A stretch of 64,000 nt of DNA from Microbacterium thalassium. Lineage in GTDB: Bacteria; Actinomycetota; Actinomycetes; Actinomycetales; Microbacteriaceae. Below are positions 7,456 to 16,910 of this stretch, piece after piece (within the stretch, counting starts at the first letter, position 1; the number at the start of each line of letters is the position of its first letter). Below the pieces are notes generated by a model. The model did no database searches, was not told the DNA's origin, and was given only the letters and a program-made list of their open reading frames with translations. The stretch covers positions 1,116,001-1,180,000 of the forward strand of contig NZ_JACHML010000001.1 of assembly GCF_014208045.1 (NCBI RefSeq). Reading direction: 5' to 3'. A program made the translations under genes and the position numbers.

Positions 7456-10050
7456 TCAGACCGGGGCGGACTCGGATGCGGGGCGCTTCTCGCCCTCGCC
7501 CGTGTCGTCATCCTCGACCCACGGCGCGTGGTGCGCCCGCTCGAGCTTGGCGCCCTCGACGTCGACGTTGGGGATGATGCGGTCCAGCCACTTCGGCAGC
7601 CACCAGGCCGATCGGCCCAGCAGGTGCATGAGCGCCGGCATCAGCAGCATCCGCACGACGAAGGCGTCGAGCAGCACGCCGAAGGCGAGGCCGAACCCGA
7701 TCGAGCGGATCATGACCGACTCGGCGAAGATGAACCCGCCGAACACCGACACCATGATCAGGCCCGCGGCCGTCACGACGGCCCGGCCGGCACGCACGCC
7801 CTTCATGACCGCGAGGCGCGCGGAGGAGCCGTGGATGTAGGCCTCCCGCATGCCCGACGACAGGAACAGCTGGTAGTCCATGGCCAGGCCGAACAGGATG
7901 CCGACGAGGATCACCGGCAGGAAGCTCAGGATCGGGCCGGTCGAATGCAGGCCGATGAGCTCGGCGCCCCAGCCCCACTGGAACACCGCGACGGTCGCGC
8001 CGTAGGTGGCGAACAGCGACAGGATGAACCCGCCGGTGGCGATGATCGGCACCAGGAGCGAGCGGAACACGACGATCATGATCAGCAGCGACAGGCCGAC
8101 GACGACCGCGATGTACAGCGGCAGCACATCGGCGAGGTTCTCCGAGATGTCGATGTTGATCGCCGCCTGGCCGGCGACGCCGAGCTCGTACTCGCCCTCG
8201 ACCGGCGGAAGCCCCCGCAGGTCGCGCACGAGCTGATCGGTCGACACCGAGTTGGGGCCCTCGTCGGGGATCACCTGGAACGCGGCGAGGGTGCCGTCGT
8301 CCGAGATCGCGATCGGCGCCACCGCGAACACGGAGTCCTGCTCCGAGATCACGGTGGCGATCTCGAGCTGCGCCTGGAGCTGCTCGGCGTCGGACTGGTC
8401 GCCCGGGAGCGTCGCGGTGACCACGAGCGGGCCGTTGGCGCCGGCTCCGAACGCCTCCTCGGTGAGGATGTGTGCCTCGTAGGCGTACGATCCCTCGGGT
8501 TCGCTCGCGCCGTCGGGGAGGCCCACGCGCATCGACAGGGCGGGGATCGCGACGATCAGCAGCGCGACGATCGCGCCCAGCGCCGTCAGCACGGCGCGCC
8601 AGGTGCCCATGGGCTTCGCGCCGGTGTCCTCGTGGTGGAGGGTGCCGAGGCGCGCGCGGTCGCGCTTGCCGAGGACCCGCAGGCCGAGCAGGCCCAGGAG
8701 CGCGGGGATCAGGGTCACGGCGATGAGCACGGCGATGAGCACCGCGAACGCGCCGACCGTGCCCATGAGGCCGAGGAACGGGATGCCGGTGACGTTCAGC
8801 GCCAGCAGCGCGATGATCACCGTGGAGCCGGCGAAGGCGACGGCGTTGCCGGCCGTGCCGTTGGCCAGGCCGATGGACTCGCGGACGTCCGCGCCCTCGA
8901 GGAGCTGGCGCCGGTGGCGGTTGATGATGAACAGCGCGTAGTCGATGCCGACCGCGAGGCCCAGCATGACGCCGAGCACGGGGGTCACCGACGACATGTC
9001 GAGCACGCCCGACAGCGACAGCGCCGCCAGCACGGCGACCGCGACGCCGACGAGCGCCGAGACGATCGGCAGCGACGCGGCGATGACGCTTCCGAGCATG
9101 ACCAGCAGCACGATGCCGGCGATCACGAGACCGATGATTTCGCCCGGGCCGATGAGGTTGGGCACGGACTGGGCCATCGTCGTCGAGAAGGCCACCTCGA
9201 CGCCGTCGACGGGGTTGTCCTCGAAGTACGCGATCACCGCCTCCTTCGAGGCGGGGTCGAGCTCGAGCAGCGGCACGTCGAAGGCGACGTTCAGGATCGC
9301 GGTGGAACCGTCCACCGAGACGAGGTGGATGCCGTCGGCGAGCGCCAGCAGCGCCTCGCCGCGGTCGAGCTGCACGACGGCGTCGGCGAGCTCCGCCTCG
9401 CCCTCATCGAGGTCCTGGAGATTCGCGGCGATCTCGGCGCGCGCGTCGTCGATCTGCTGCTGCTGGGCGTCCAGCTGCGCCTGCTGCGCGTCGAGGGCGG
9501 CGAGCTGCTCGGCGGGCGCGCCGAACTGCTCGGCCTGGGCGCGAGCCGCGTCCAGCTGCTCCTGGCCGGCATCGAGCTGCTCCTGACCCGCGTCGAGCTC
9601 GGCGAGCGCGTCGGCGATCTGCTCGCGTCCGTCGGCGATCTGCTCCTCGGCGTCGGCGACCTCGGCGCGGCCGTCGACGATCTCCTGCCGGCCGTCGGCG
9701 AGCTCCTGCTCGGAGGCGAACGGCTCGGCGATCTCGGCGACGTCGGGGAGGTCCTCCGCGCCGGCGGCGAGTTCGGCGATGGCCTCCTGCTGCTCGTCGG
9801 TGAACGCCTCGCCGTCCTCGGTGTGGAAGACCACCTGGCCGCTGGCGCCGGAGTATTCGGGAAGCTTGTCGGCGAGTTCGTCGATCACCTCGCCCGATGC
9901 GGTGCCCGGCACGTCGAAGCTCGTCGCGAGCGAGCCGAAGCCGATCGCGAACGCGCCGCCGGCCATCGCCAGCACGGCGATCCACGAAACGATCACCACC
10001 CAGGCGCGTCGGGCCGACGCCTTGCCGAGTCTGTAGAGCAGTTCTGCCAT
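7456..10050 (-). CDS. MMPL/RND-family exporter with periplasmic coiled coil
   Basis: A transporter of 864 residues with the duplicated MMPL layout: one membrane helix (about 17-39), an extracytoplasmic domain, a five-helix block, a second helix and domain, and a final five-helix block. Between residues about 115 and 235 the first domain carries a heptad-rich stretch (G-R-E-Q-I-A-D, D-A-G-Q-E-Q-L repeats) that should form a long coiled coil, as in YhgE/Pip-like proteins. Such proteins use the proton gradient to export lipids or drugs. The divergent TetR gene 104 bp away is the probable regulator. The start at 10050 is the first Met before the L-L-Y-R-L-G-K-A-S amphipathic leader and has AAGGA upstream. 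Confidence 0.9.
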   Translation of the reverse strand: MAELLYRLGKASARRAWVVIVSWIAVLAMAGGAFAIGFGSLATSFDVPGTASGEVIDELADKLPEYSGASGQVVFHTEDGEAFTDEQQEAIAELAAGAEDLPDVAEIAEPFASEQELADGRQEIVDGRAEVADAEEQIADGREQIADALAELDAGQEQLDAGQEQLDAARAQAEQFGAPAEQLAALDAQQAQLDAQQQQIDDARAEIAANLQDLDEGEAELADAVVQLDRGEALLALADGIHLVSVDGSTAILNVAFDVPLLELDPASKEAVIAYFEDNPVDGVEVAFSTTMAQSVPNLIGPGEIIGLVIAGIVLLVMLGSVIAASLPIVSALVGVAVAVLAALSLSGVLDMSSVTPVLGVMLGLAVGIDYALFIINRHRRQLLEGADVRESIGLANGTAGNAVAFAGSTVIIALLALNVTGIPFLGLMGTVGAFAVLIAVLIAVTLIPALLGLLGLRVLGKRDRARLGTLHHEDTGAKPMGTWRAVLTALGAIVALLIVAIPALSMRVGLPDGASEPEGSYAYEAHILTEEAFGAGANGPLVVTATLPGDQSDAEQLQAQLEIATVISEQDSVFAVAPIAISDDGTLAAFQVIPDEGPNSVSTDQLVRDLRGLPPVEGEYELGVAGQAAINIDISENLADVLPLYIAVVVGLSLLIMIVVFRSLLVPIIATGGFILSLFATYGATVAVFQWGWGAELIGLHSTGPILSFLPVILVGILFGLAMDYQLFLSSGMREAYIHGSSARLAVMKGVRAGRAVVTAAGLIMVSVFGGFIFAESVMIRSIGFGLAFGVLLDAFVVRMLLMPALMHLLGRSAWWLPKWLDRIIPNVDVEGAKLERAHHAPWVEDDDTGEGEKRPASESAPV

Positions 10051-10102
10051 GTGATGTGTCCTTCGCAGATCGCAGGGAGAGGAGCCGGCGGCGTCGGCGG
10101 CG

Positions 10103-10126
10103 ACGTAAGCATACGATACGTTGCGT
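10103..10126. promoter_or_regulatory. Candidate TetR operator
   Basis: ACGTAA and TTGCGT flank a core GCATACGATACG, giving an imperfect dyad with a direct repeat of ATACG. It lies in the 103-bp divergent region between the exporter and its TetR gene. Confidence 0.4.
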
Positions 10127-10141
10127 CTCGCTTGCTGAACG

Positions 10142-10147
10142 TAGGAT
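10142..10147 (+). promoter_or_regulatory. Candidate -10 element for tetR gene
   Basis: TAGGAT ends 6 nt before the GTG at 10154. The candidate operator begins 39 bp upstream of it and covers the expected -35 zone. Confidence 0.45.
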
Positions 10148-10153
10148 GAACAG

Positions 10154-10747
10154 GTGACCGTTCGACGTGGTGGAGCCCCGCGCAGTGAGGCGGCGCGCAT
10201 CGCGATCCTCGAAGCGACGGCGCGTCAGGTGGTCGAGCGAGGGTTCGCGCACATGACGGTCGAGGGCATCGCCGCCGACGCCCATGTCGGCAAGCAGACG
10301 ATCTACCGCTGGTGGTCTGACAAGAGCGAGCTGGTCGCCGAATGCATGGTCGAGGGCTACCTGCTTCCGGACCTTCTGACCGTCAGCTCGACCGCGGACC
10401 TGCGCGATGACCTGCGCCGCGCCCTGACGGCGCAGTTCGCCTTCGCCGATGATCCCGCCCATGCCTCGCTGCTGCGGTCGCTGATCGCCGCCGCCACGGA
10501 CAATGCCGCGATCGCCGATCGCGTGCGCCAGGCGCTGAGCGCCGACGGGCTGCTCCGCCGCCGGCTCGACCAGGGCGTCGCCGACGGCGATCTGCCGCCC
10601 GGCTCGCCGACGAAGACCATCGCCGAGGCGATCGCCGGCGCGTTCGTGCTCCGCGTGCTGCTGCGCACGCCGCCGGGGAACGTCTCCGACGAGGTGGAGC
10701 GCCTGCTCGATGCGATCCTGGGAACCGGGATCGCTCCTGCGGAATGA
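10154..10747 (+). CDS. TetR-family transcriptional regulator
   Basis: A repressor of 197 residues. The N-terminal helix-turn-helix spans about residues 14-58 with the signature T-V-E-G-I-A-A-D-A-H-V-G-K-Q-T-I-Y-R-W-W. The C-terminal ligand domain begins with a helix near residue 70 and resembles the TetR_C_16/AcrR-like group with an A-I-A-G-A-F-V-L-R helix. It is divergent from the MMPL exporter and most likely represses it and itself through the shared intergenic dyad. The inducer is unknown. The GTG at 10154 agrees with a leaderless transcript. Confidence 0.9.
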   Translation: MTVRRGGAPRSEAARIAILEATARQVVERGFAHMTVEGIAADAHVGKQTIYRWWSDKSELVAECMVEGYLLPDLLTVSSTADLRDDLRRALTAQFAFADDPAHASLLRSLIAAATDNAAIADRVRQALSADGLLRRRLDQGVADGDLPPGSPTKTIAEAIAGAFVLRVLLRTPPGNVSDEVERLLDAILGTGIAPAE

Positions 10748-10780
10748 CGCCCGCTTCGCGTGGGGCGTCCGCGGCGGACG

Positions 10781-10786
10781 TAGGCT
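10781..10786 (+). promoter_or_regulatory. Candidate -10 element
   Basis: TAGGCT ends 6 nt before the ATG at 10793. Confidence 0.4.
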
Positions 10787-10792
10787 GGGGCC

Positions 10793-12640
10793 ATGCCTGG
10801 GGACCCGCTCCGCAACGACGCTCCGCTCCGCCCGAAGCGCCGCCGTGCGCTGATCGCCACGGCGCTCGCCGCGTCCCTCGCGATGCTCGCCGGGTGCTTC
10901 CCGATCTCGTTCGACGACGGATCGGACGGAGGCGGTGACTTCGCCGACGACGGCTGCACGAGCGTGGTCGTGGCGACGTCGTCCGAGAAGGTCAACATGC
11001 TCGATGCGCTGGCGGATGCGTTCAAGGAGTCGCCCGAGATGGCGGCTCTCGACACGTGCGCCACGATCCGCCCCATCGACGTCTCATCGGGCAACGGGGC
11101 GCGCTTCCTGTCGTCGGGGGAGGACTGGCCCGACGACGACGTGCGCCGCTGGCCCACGATGTGGTCGCCGGCGTCGACGGTGTGGACCGATCGCGTGGCC
11201 GCCGCGGCCTCCCCGTCCCTCGTCGGGGAGCCGGAGTCGTTCACCCACACGCCCATCATCTTCGGGATGCCCGAGACGATGGCCCGTGCCCTCGGATGGC
11301 CGGACGCCGAGATCAGCATCACCGACCTCGCCGCCCTGTGCGCCGATCCCGAAGGGTGGGCGAGCGTCGGCAAGCCGCTGTGGGGATCCTTCAAGATCTC
11401 GAAGACGAACCCGAACACCTCGACGACCGGCTTGTCGACGATCCTCATGCAGTCCTACGAGGCCGCGGACAAGACCGCCGATCTGACGGCGGCCGACGTG
11501 ACGGATGCCGCCGAGTTCTCGCGCATCTTCGAGGAGTGCGTCATCCACTACGGCGACACCACCGGCAAGGTGCTCACGCGCCTGTACGACGAGGCGCAGA
11601 GCGGCACGTCGGGTTCGGGATACGTCTCGGCGGTCGCGCTCGAAGAGACCTCGCTCATCAACTACAACCTCGGGAACCCCGATTCGCACACGGTGCAGCC
11701 GGGCGAGACGCTCACGCCGCCGCGCGAGAAGCTCGTCGCCGTGTACCCCGCGGGCGGCTCGATGTGGTCGGACAACCCCATCACGGTGCTCGGCGCGTCC
11801 TGGGTCACCGCCGAGCAGGCGACCGCCGGCGAGGCCTTCGCGCGGTTCCTGCAGACCGACACCGCCCAGGGCATCCTGCCCGAGTTCGGGTTCCGTCCGC
11901 TCGATGAGAGCGTGCCCCTCGGCGACCTGTTCACGGTCGAGAACGGCATCGTCGCCGAGCAGCCGGCGACGACTCTCCCCAAGCCCGAGGTCGCCGTCGT
12001 CTCGGCCGCCATCGACCAGTGGACCGAGATCCGCAAGCCGTCCTCGGTGCTCGAGCTCATCGACATCTCGGGCTCGATGGACGAGGAGATCGGAGACGGC
12101 CGGTCGAAGCTCGACGGAGCGATCGAGGGGGCGCAGACGACGCTCGCGCACTTCCGCCGCACCGACGAGGTCGGCGTGTGGGCCTTCACGACCGGGCTGT
12201 CGTCATCGGCGGGCGCCGGCGTCGGCATCCTCCGCGAGGTCTCGCCGCTGGGCTCGGACCTCGAGCAGCTGCAGTCGTCGCTCGACGACCTGCGCTTCGC
12301 GGACCGCGAGGGGACACCGCTCTACGACGCGATCGCCGCGGCGTACGACGAGATGACCGCGCGCGCCGAGCCCGGACGCATCAACGCGATCGTCGTGCTG
12401 TCGGACGGGCAGGACACCGACTCGCGCATCTCGCTGGACTCCCTCGTCGCCAAGATCGGCACGGCGTCCCGTGAAGGCGGCGACGACGCTCCCGTGCGCA
12501 TCTTCCCGATCGCGTACGGCGAGGGCGCCGACACCAACGCCCTCGCGCGCATCGCCGAGGCGACCGGCGGCCAGTGGTTCGACGCGTCGGATGCCGCCAA
12601 GATCGACCTCGTGTTCGCCTCGGTCATCAACAACTTCTGA
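10793..12640 (+). CDS. Lipoprotein with solute-binding domain fused to a vWA domain
   Basis: A secreted lipoprotein of 615 residues. A basic stretch (14-18), a hydrophobic segment and the lipobox L-A-G-C put the lipidated Cys at residue 35. Residues about 55-395 resemble an ABC solute-binding protein of the SBP_bac_11 type (V-V-A-T-S-S-E-K-V, T-H-T-P-I-I-F-G-M, G-A-S-W-V-T). From about 415 a von Willebrand A domain follows with an intact metal site: D424-x-S426-x-S428, then a T-P-L-Y-D loop and S-D-G-Q-D-T. The fusion suggests a surface protein that binds a ligand or metal-dependent partner rather than a transporter subunit; no permease genes are nearby. The next gene follows after 11 bp. Start supported by the -10 box. 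Confidence 0.88.
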   Translation: MPGDPLRNDAPLRPKRRRALIATALAASLAMLAGCFPISFDDGSDGGGDFADDGCTSVVVATSSEKVNMLDALADAFKESPEMAALDTCATIRPIDVSSGNGARFLSSGEDWPDDDVRRWPTMWSPASTVWTDRVAAAASPSLVGEPESFTHTPIIFGMPETMARALGWPDAEISITDLAALCADPEGWASVGKPLWGSFKISKTNPNTSTTGLSTILMQSYEAADKTADLTAADVTDAAEFSRIFEECVIHYGDTTGKVLTRLYDEAQSGTSGSGYVSAVALEETSLINYNLGNPDSHTVQPGETLTPPREKLVAVYPAGGSMWSDNPITVLGASWVTAEQATAGEAFARFLQTDTAQGILPEFGFRPLDESVPLGDLFTVENGIVAEQPATTLPKPEVAVVSAAIDQWTEIRKPSSVLELIDISGSMDEEIGDGRSKLDGAIEGAQTTLAHFRRTDEVGVWAFTTGLSSSAGAGVGILREVSPLGSDLEQLQSSLDDLRFADREGTPLYDAIAAAYDEMTARAEPGRINAIVVLSDGQDTDSRISLDSLVAKIGTASREGGDDAPVRIFPIAYGEGADTNALARIAEATGGQWFDASDAAKIDLVFASVINNF

Positions 12641-12651
12641 CCCGGGTAGCC

Positions 12652-13677
12652 ATGATCCAGGTGCACGCCGCAGCGGCCTCCCCGGGGGGCTACGTCGACG
12701 ACGCCGCCGACGCGCTCGCCACCGCCAACGTCTACGTGTCGAGCGAAGTGGCCTCGAGCGCGCAGCTGCGGGCGGTGCTCGAGGAGCACGTCGGCGACGC
12801 GTCGATCGGCGTCGCGGTGTTCTCGGACAACGCCGCGCTCGAGGCCTCGAACAGCGAGATCCTCCAGCAGCTGGCCGAGCAGACCTCCTACGACACGATC
12901 ATCATCGCGGTCGGCGACGACCTGTCGGCGGGCTCCTATGTGCTCGAACAGGGCGAGGCGCCGCGGATCGCGAACGAGGCCGAGACGTCGGCCGGCTCCC
13001 TCGAGGACGCGCTCGTGGCCACGGTCGACGAGGTGGTCGCCGTCAGCGGCACGGGACCCGACCTCGGCGGCGGGTTCGACGCGGGCCCGCTGATCGGGGT
13101 GGTCGTGGCGGTCGCCGTCGTCGTCGCCGGCATCGCCACGCTCATCGCTGTGCGGCGCGCGCGGCGCCGTTCCCGGGCGGCACGCGGCGTCCCGGCGGAG
13201 ATCCGGCCCCGCATCGCGTCGCTGCGCGAGCTGACCGGGGCCTACGCCGCCGCAGGCTCCGCCGGCAACGGCGTCGCACTGCAGACCAGCCAGAGGATCG
13301 CGGCGCTGGCCACCAATGTCGAGGAGCTCTTCGTGCGGCTCGCGCGAGGCCGCGACGGCTCCCAGGTGGGCATCGCGGCCGTGGAGTACGGCGACAAGCT
13401 GCGCAAGCTCACCGCCGCCCTCGAGCGCGAGTACCTGCTCGACATCCTCACGCACCCGAACCTGTGGGACGACCCGGCCGAGCGCGTGCGCGAGGTGCAG
13501 AGCGCCCTCGACGCCGTCTCGCACGAGGTCGTCGAGAATATCAAGCAGGTCAACGCCCGCCGCGCCCTGCACTTCCAGGTCTCGCTCGACGGGCTCATGG
13601 GCGGCCGCAAGGAGCTGCAGGACTGGCAGTGCGCGTTCGACGCGGCCGGCGACGAGCAGCATCCGCCCCGGTCCTGA
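12652..13677 (+). CDS. Membrane protein with TPM-like N-terminal domain
   Basis: A protein of 341 residues. The N-terminal 130 residues resemble TPM or Rv1476-type domains (V-Y-V-S-S-E-V near 27, a D-T-I-I-I-A-V-G strand near 81) but lack a signal peptide. One hydrophobic helix spans about 145-167 and is followed by a basic R-R-A-R-R-R-S-R stretch, so the C-terminal 170 residues should be cytosolic; they contain helices and two K-L-R-K-L/E-R-V-R-E-V segments. It follows the lipoprotein gene by 11 bp and is probably co-transcribed, which suggests an envelope complex of the two. The ATG at 12652 was chosen because the domain starts directly after it; the ribosome-binding site GGGTAG is weak. 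Confidence 0.75.
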   Translation: MIQVHAAAASPGGYVDDAADALATANVYVSSEVASSAQLRAVLEEHVGDASIGVAVFSDNAALEASNSEILQQLAEQTSYDTIIIAVGDDLSAGSYVLEQGEAPRIANEAETSAGSLEDALVATVDEVVAVSGTGPDLGGGFDAGPLIGVVVAVAVVVAGIATLIAVRRARRRSRAARGVPAEIRPRIASLRELTGAYAAAGSAGNGVALQTSQRIAALATNVEELFVRLARGRDGSQVGIAAVEYGDKLRKLTAALEREYLLDILTHPNLWDDPAERVREVQSALDAVSHEVVENIKQVNARRALHFQVSLDGLMGGRKELQDWQCAFDAAGDEQHPPRS

Positions 13678-13811
13678 ACGCCGGACGGCGCCGCGACGGA
13701 CTTCCCGCCCGTCGTCGCGACGGGCCGTTCGGCACTGCCGACCGCACCGGTGCCGTGCCTACCGTGGAGGTGACGCCGGAGCTGGACTCCGGCGCTGAAA
13801 GGGGGCCGGAC

Positions 13812-14153
13812 ATGCGCTCCTGGACGATCGCCCCCCGCACACCGCTGGGCGGCTGGTCCCTCGGACTGGGGATCGCCGTTCCCGTGCTGCTGGCCGTGGG
13901 GTCGTTCACCGCGACGCTGTTGGAGGTTCCGTCGGCCGACACGATCCTCGGCGACGTCCTCGCCCGCCCGGGCGTGGCGCTGCCGATGCTCGCGGGGATG
14001 CTGTGCGCGCTCGCGTCGCTGATCACCGGTCTCGTGGCGTTCTTCGCCCGGGCCGACCGGTCGATCCTGGTGCTCGCGGCGTTCGCGCTGTGCGGGCTGT
14101 TCGTGCTGTTCCTCATCGCGGAGTTCGCGCTGTCGCCGTGGTTCCCGCATTGA
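13812..14153 (+). CDS. Small membrane protein of unknown function
   Basis: A protein of 113 residues with three hydrophobic helices (about 15-38, 52-73 and 80-105), short loops and no recognised family. The A-R-A-D-R-S loop should be cytosolic. The ATG follows an AAAGGGGG ribosome-binding site. It lies 134 bp after the TPM-like gene and just before glyS; its link to either is unclear. Confidence 0.65.
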   Translation: MRSWTIAPRTPLGGWSLGLGIAVPVLLAVGSFTATLLEVPSADTILGDVLARPGVALPMLAGMLCALASLITGLVAFFARADRSILVLAAFALCGLFVLFLIAEFALSPWFPH

Positions 14154-14198
14154 CGGTCGGGTGACCCGGTGGGAGCGGAGTGACCGCGTCCGGACGAC

Positions 14199-14204
14199 TA
14201 GAAT
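14199..14204 (+). promoter_or_regulatory. Candidate -10 element for glyS
   Basis: TAGAAT matches the -10 consensus at five of six positions and would give a leader of about 70 nt before the GTG at 14280. No good -35 is visible. Confidence 0.35.
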
Positions 14205-14279
14205 CGTCGGATGCCGCCACACGCGGCATCCCGCGCGCCTCGCGCACTCCCACACCCTCTCCCGACCATTGGAGCCACC

Positions 14280-15665
14280 GTGGCCGAGCAGTCCCGCCTC
14301 GACAAAGTCATCAGCCTCGCCCGCCACCGCGGTTTCGTCTTCCAGGCCGGTGAGATCTACGGCGGTTCGCGTTCGGCCTGGGACTACGGCCCCCTCGGCA
14401 CCGAGCTGAAGGAGAACATCCGTCGGCAGTGGTGGAAGACCTTCGTGCGCGGCCGCGGCGACATGGTGGGCCTGGACTCCTCGGTCATCCTCCCCAAGCG
14501 CGTGTGGGAGGCCTCCGGCCACGTCGCCACCTTCACCGACCCGCTCGTCGAGTGCCTGCAGTGCCACAAGCGCTTCCGCGCCGACAACCTCGTCGAGGAC
14601 TTCGAGGCGCGCAAGGGCCGCAAGGCCGAGAACGGCCTCGCCGACATCCCATGCCCCAACTGCGGCACGAAGGGCCAGTACACCGAGCCGCGCGCGTTCT
14701 CGGGCCTGGTGAAGTCCTTCCTCGGCGTCGTCGACGACGAGCAGGGCCTGCACTTCCTGCGCCCCGAGACCGCGCAGGGCATCTTCGTGAACTTCACGAA
14801 CGTGCTCACCGCGAGCCGCAAGAAGCCGCCGTTCGGCATCGGCCAGGTCGGCAAGGCGTTCCGCAACGAGATCACGCCCGGCAACTTCATCTTCCGCACG
14901 CGCGAGTTCGAGCAGATGGAGATCGAGTTCTTCGTGCCGCCCGCCGATGCGCAGGAGTGGTTCGACCACTGGGTCGAGGCGTGCTGGGACTGGTTCGTCG
15001 ACCTCGGCATCGAGACCGACAACATGCGCCGCTTCGACGTTCCCGAGGACGAGCGTGCCCACTACTCCGACGGCACGATCGACTTCGAGTACCGCTTCGG
15101 CTTCCCGGGCAAGGAGTGGGGCGAGCTCATGGGCGTCGCCAACCGCACCGACTTCGACCTGGGCAGCCACACCGAGGCGTCCGGCCAGGCCCTGACCTAC
15201 TTCGACCAGGCCTCGGGCGAGAAGTACATCCCGTACGTCATCGAGCCCTCGTTCGGTCTGACGCGCGCCATGATGGCATTCCTCATCGACGCGTACCACG
15301 AGGAGGAGGCGCCGAACGCGAAGGGCGGCACCGACACCCGCACGGTGCTCAAGCTCGACCCGCGCCTGGCTCCCGTCAAGGTCGCGATCCTGCCGCTGTC
15401 GCGCAACGAGAAGCTCTCGCCGCTCGCGCGCGAGGTCGCCGACTCGCTGCGCGGCGAGTGGAACATCGACTTCGACGACGCCGGCGCCATCGGCCGCCGC
15501 TACCGCCGCCAGGACGAGATCGGGACGCCCTTCTGCGTCACCGTCGACTTCGACTCGCTCGACGACCGCGCCGTGACCGTGCGCGACCGCGACACCATGG
15601 GCCAGGAGCGCGTGCCGCTCGAGAACCTCACCGCGTACCTGTCGGAGCGCCTGCGGGGCGCCTGA
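14280..15665 (+). CDS. glyS: Glycine--tRNA ligase
   Basis: The homodimeric type of class II glycyl-tRNA synthetase, 461 residues, which charges tRNA-Gly. It has [13 protein letters not shown] near residues 28-40, the C-L-Q-C and C-P-N-C pairs of a zinc-like insertion, R-P-E-T-A-Q-G-I-F near 160, [13 protein letters not shown] (motif 2) near 205 and the E-P-S-F-G-L-T-R motif 3 near residue 320; the anticodon-binding domain closes the protein. The GTG at 14280 follows GGAGCC and matches the family N-terminus ([19 protein letters not shown]); an upstream ATG at 14211 would add 23 poorly conserved residues. Confidence 0.97.
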   Translation: MAEQSRLDKVISLARHRGFVFQAGEIYGGSRSAWDYGPLGTELKENIRRQWWKTFVRGRGDMVGLDSSVILPKRVWEASGHVATFTDPLVECLQCHKRFRADNLVEDFEARKGRKAENGLADIPCPNCGTKGQYTEPRAFSGLVKSFLGVVDDEQGLHFLRPETAQGIFVNFTNVLTASRKKPPFGIGQVGKAFRNEITPGNFIFRTREFEQMEIEFFVPPADAQEWFDHWVEACWDWFVDLGIETDNMRRFDVPEDERAHYSDGTIDFEYRFGFPGKEWGELMGVANRTDFDLGSHTEASGQALTYFDQASGEKYIPYVIEPSFGLTRAMMAFLIDAYHEEEAPNAKGGTDTRTVLKLDPRLAPVKVAILPLSRNEKLSPLAREVADSLRGEWNIDFDDAGAIGRRYRRQDEIGTPFCVTVDFDSLDDRAVTVRDRDTMGQERVPLENLTAYLSERLRGA

Positions 15666-15746
15666 CGCCGCTCGTCACGGCTCGCCCGGCCCGGGTTCAT
15701 CCGGATGCCGGTCGGGCCGGCGGCCGTTCCGCCCGGCACGTGTGAC

Positions 15747-15822
15747 GAACGGCGGGGATGCTCGGCGACACGCCGCGGGCGGCATCCGCTCGTCGGCGCG
15801 TCGCGGAGGATCCCCGCCGTTC
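15747..15822. repeat. Interspersed palindromic element, copy A
   Basis: AACGGCGGGGAT and ATCCCCGCCGTT close a hairpin of about 76 nt. The same element, roughly 80 percent identical including the inner CTCGSCGACACGCCG segment, recurs at 58983-59061. It separates glyS from the convergent DUF1801 gene and may also act as a bidirectional terminator. Confidence 0.75.
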
Positions 15823-15860
15823 CGTACGCGCCAGGCGGCCGGAGCGCCCCGGCCGCGGAG

Positions 15861-16283
15861 TCAGTCGAGGACGGTGATCTTCGCGTACTCGCCGCCGCCG
15901 CCGGCGGCGTAGGCGTACGCGCCCTCCACGATCTCGCGCAGCACGTCTTCGTCGACCTTCTCGAGGTCCTTGATGTACAGGCACCCCACACCCGACGAGT
16001 GCGGGCCCAGGCGCGCGAGCTCCTCCTCGTGCGCCGCGATCGAGTCGAGATAGATCGTCGACGCGGTCTTGCGCGGGGCGAACGCGATCAGAGGCATGTC
16101 GCCCTCGTGCCCCGTCCGGTAGCGGTAGTGGCACGCGCCGAAGCCGATGATCGTGCCCCACAGCTCCGGCTCGCGCCCGCTGATCTCCCGCATCAGCGCG
16201 ATGAGCGTCTCGGCGTCCCGCTGACGCTTCGCGGGCGCGATCCCCGCGATGAACCCGGCAACACTGCCGCCCGTCTTCTCCAT
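15861..16283 (-). CDS. DUF1801 (YdhG-like) protein
   Basis: A protein of 140 residues of the DUF1801 family: R-x-D-A-E-T-L-I-A-L-M near residues 22-32, E-L-W-G-T-I-I-G-F-G and Y-R-Y-R-T-G-H-E-G-D in the middle, and a C-terminal C-L-Y-I-K-D-L-E-K-V-D. The biochemical role of the family is unknown. Its ATG lies 1 nt after the stop of the HhH-GPD gene, so the two are translationally coupled. Confidence 0.85.
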   Translation of the reverse strand: MEKTGGSVAGFIAGIAPAKRQRDAETLIALMREISGREPELWGTIIGFGACHYRYRTGHEGDMPLIAFAPRKTASTIYLDSIAAHEEELARLGPHSSGVGCLYIKDLEKVDEDVLREIVEGAYAYAAGGGGEYAKITVLD

Positions 16284-16284
16284 G

Positions 16285-16857
16285 TCAGCCCTTCGCCTTC
16301 GCCGCGGCCTTCATCTCGCGTTTGAACTCGCGCACCTTCGCCAGCGACTCCGGCGACGTGATGTCGGCGACCGAGCGGTACGAGCCCTCGTCGCCGTACG
16401 AGCCTGCGGCCGTGCGCCAGCCGTCGCCGTCGTAGCCGTACTGCTTGCCCAGCAGCGCGAGGAAGATCTTCGCCTTCTGCTCGCCGAAGCCCGGCAGCGC
16501 CTTCAGCCGCTTCAGCACGGTCGCCCCGTTCGGCTCGTCGCGGGTCCAGATCGCCGCGGCGTCGCCGTCCCAGTCGGTCTGGATCGCCTCGCACAGCGCC
16601 TGCACGCGGCCGGCCATCGAGCCCGGGAACCGGTGCACCGCCGGTGTCTGCTTGAACGCCTCGGTGAAGGCGTCCGGGTCGTAGCCGGCGAGGGTTCCGG
16701 CATCCATCGCCCCGACGCGCTCGCGGATCTTCAGCGGCCCCGCGAACGCGGTCTCCATGGCGACCTGCTGGTCCAGCAGCATCCCGATCAGCAGGGCGAG
16801 CGGGTCATCGGTGAGGAGCTGGTCGGCGTCGGCGTCGCCGGTGATGTGGAGCGTCAT
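16285..16857 (-). CDS. HhH-GPD-type base-excision repair protein
   Basis: A protein of 190 residues with the compact HhH-GPD fold of DNA glycosylases: D-P-L-A-L-L-I-G-M-L-L-D-Q-Q-V near residues 18-32 and the helix-hairpin-helix L-P-G-F-G-E-Q-K-A-K-I-F near 120-131. It belongs to the short actinobacterial group without an iron-sulfur cluster. It probably removes a damaged base, but the lesion is unknown and the catalytic Asp cannot be assigned with certainty. It leads a two-gene unit with the DUF1801 gene and is divergent from the heme gene. Confidence 0.85.
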   Translation of the reverse strand: MTLHITGDADADQLLTDDPLALLIGMLLDQQVAMETAFAGPLKIRERVGAMDAGTLAGYDPDAFTEAFKQTPAVHRFPGSMAGRVQALCEAIQTDWDGDAAAIWTRDEPNGATVLKRLKALPGFGEQKAKIFLALLGKQYGYDGDGWRTAAGSYGDEGSYRSVADITSPESLAKVREFKREMKAAAKAKG

Positions 16858-16910
16858 GATGCCAGTCTCGCACCCGGCGGCAGGCCGCGCGATGCGGCGC
16901 CGATGCGAGG

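Noticed and set aside
10051..10200. N-terminal extension of the MMPL gene up to 10200.
   Set aside because: It would run through the divergent promoter region and into the TetR gene; the Met at 10050 has a ribosome-binding site and fits the family start.
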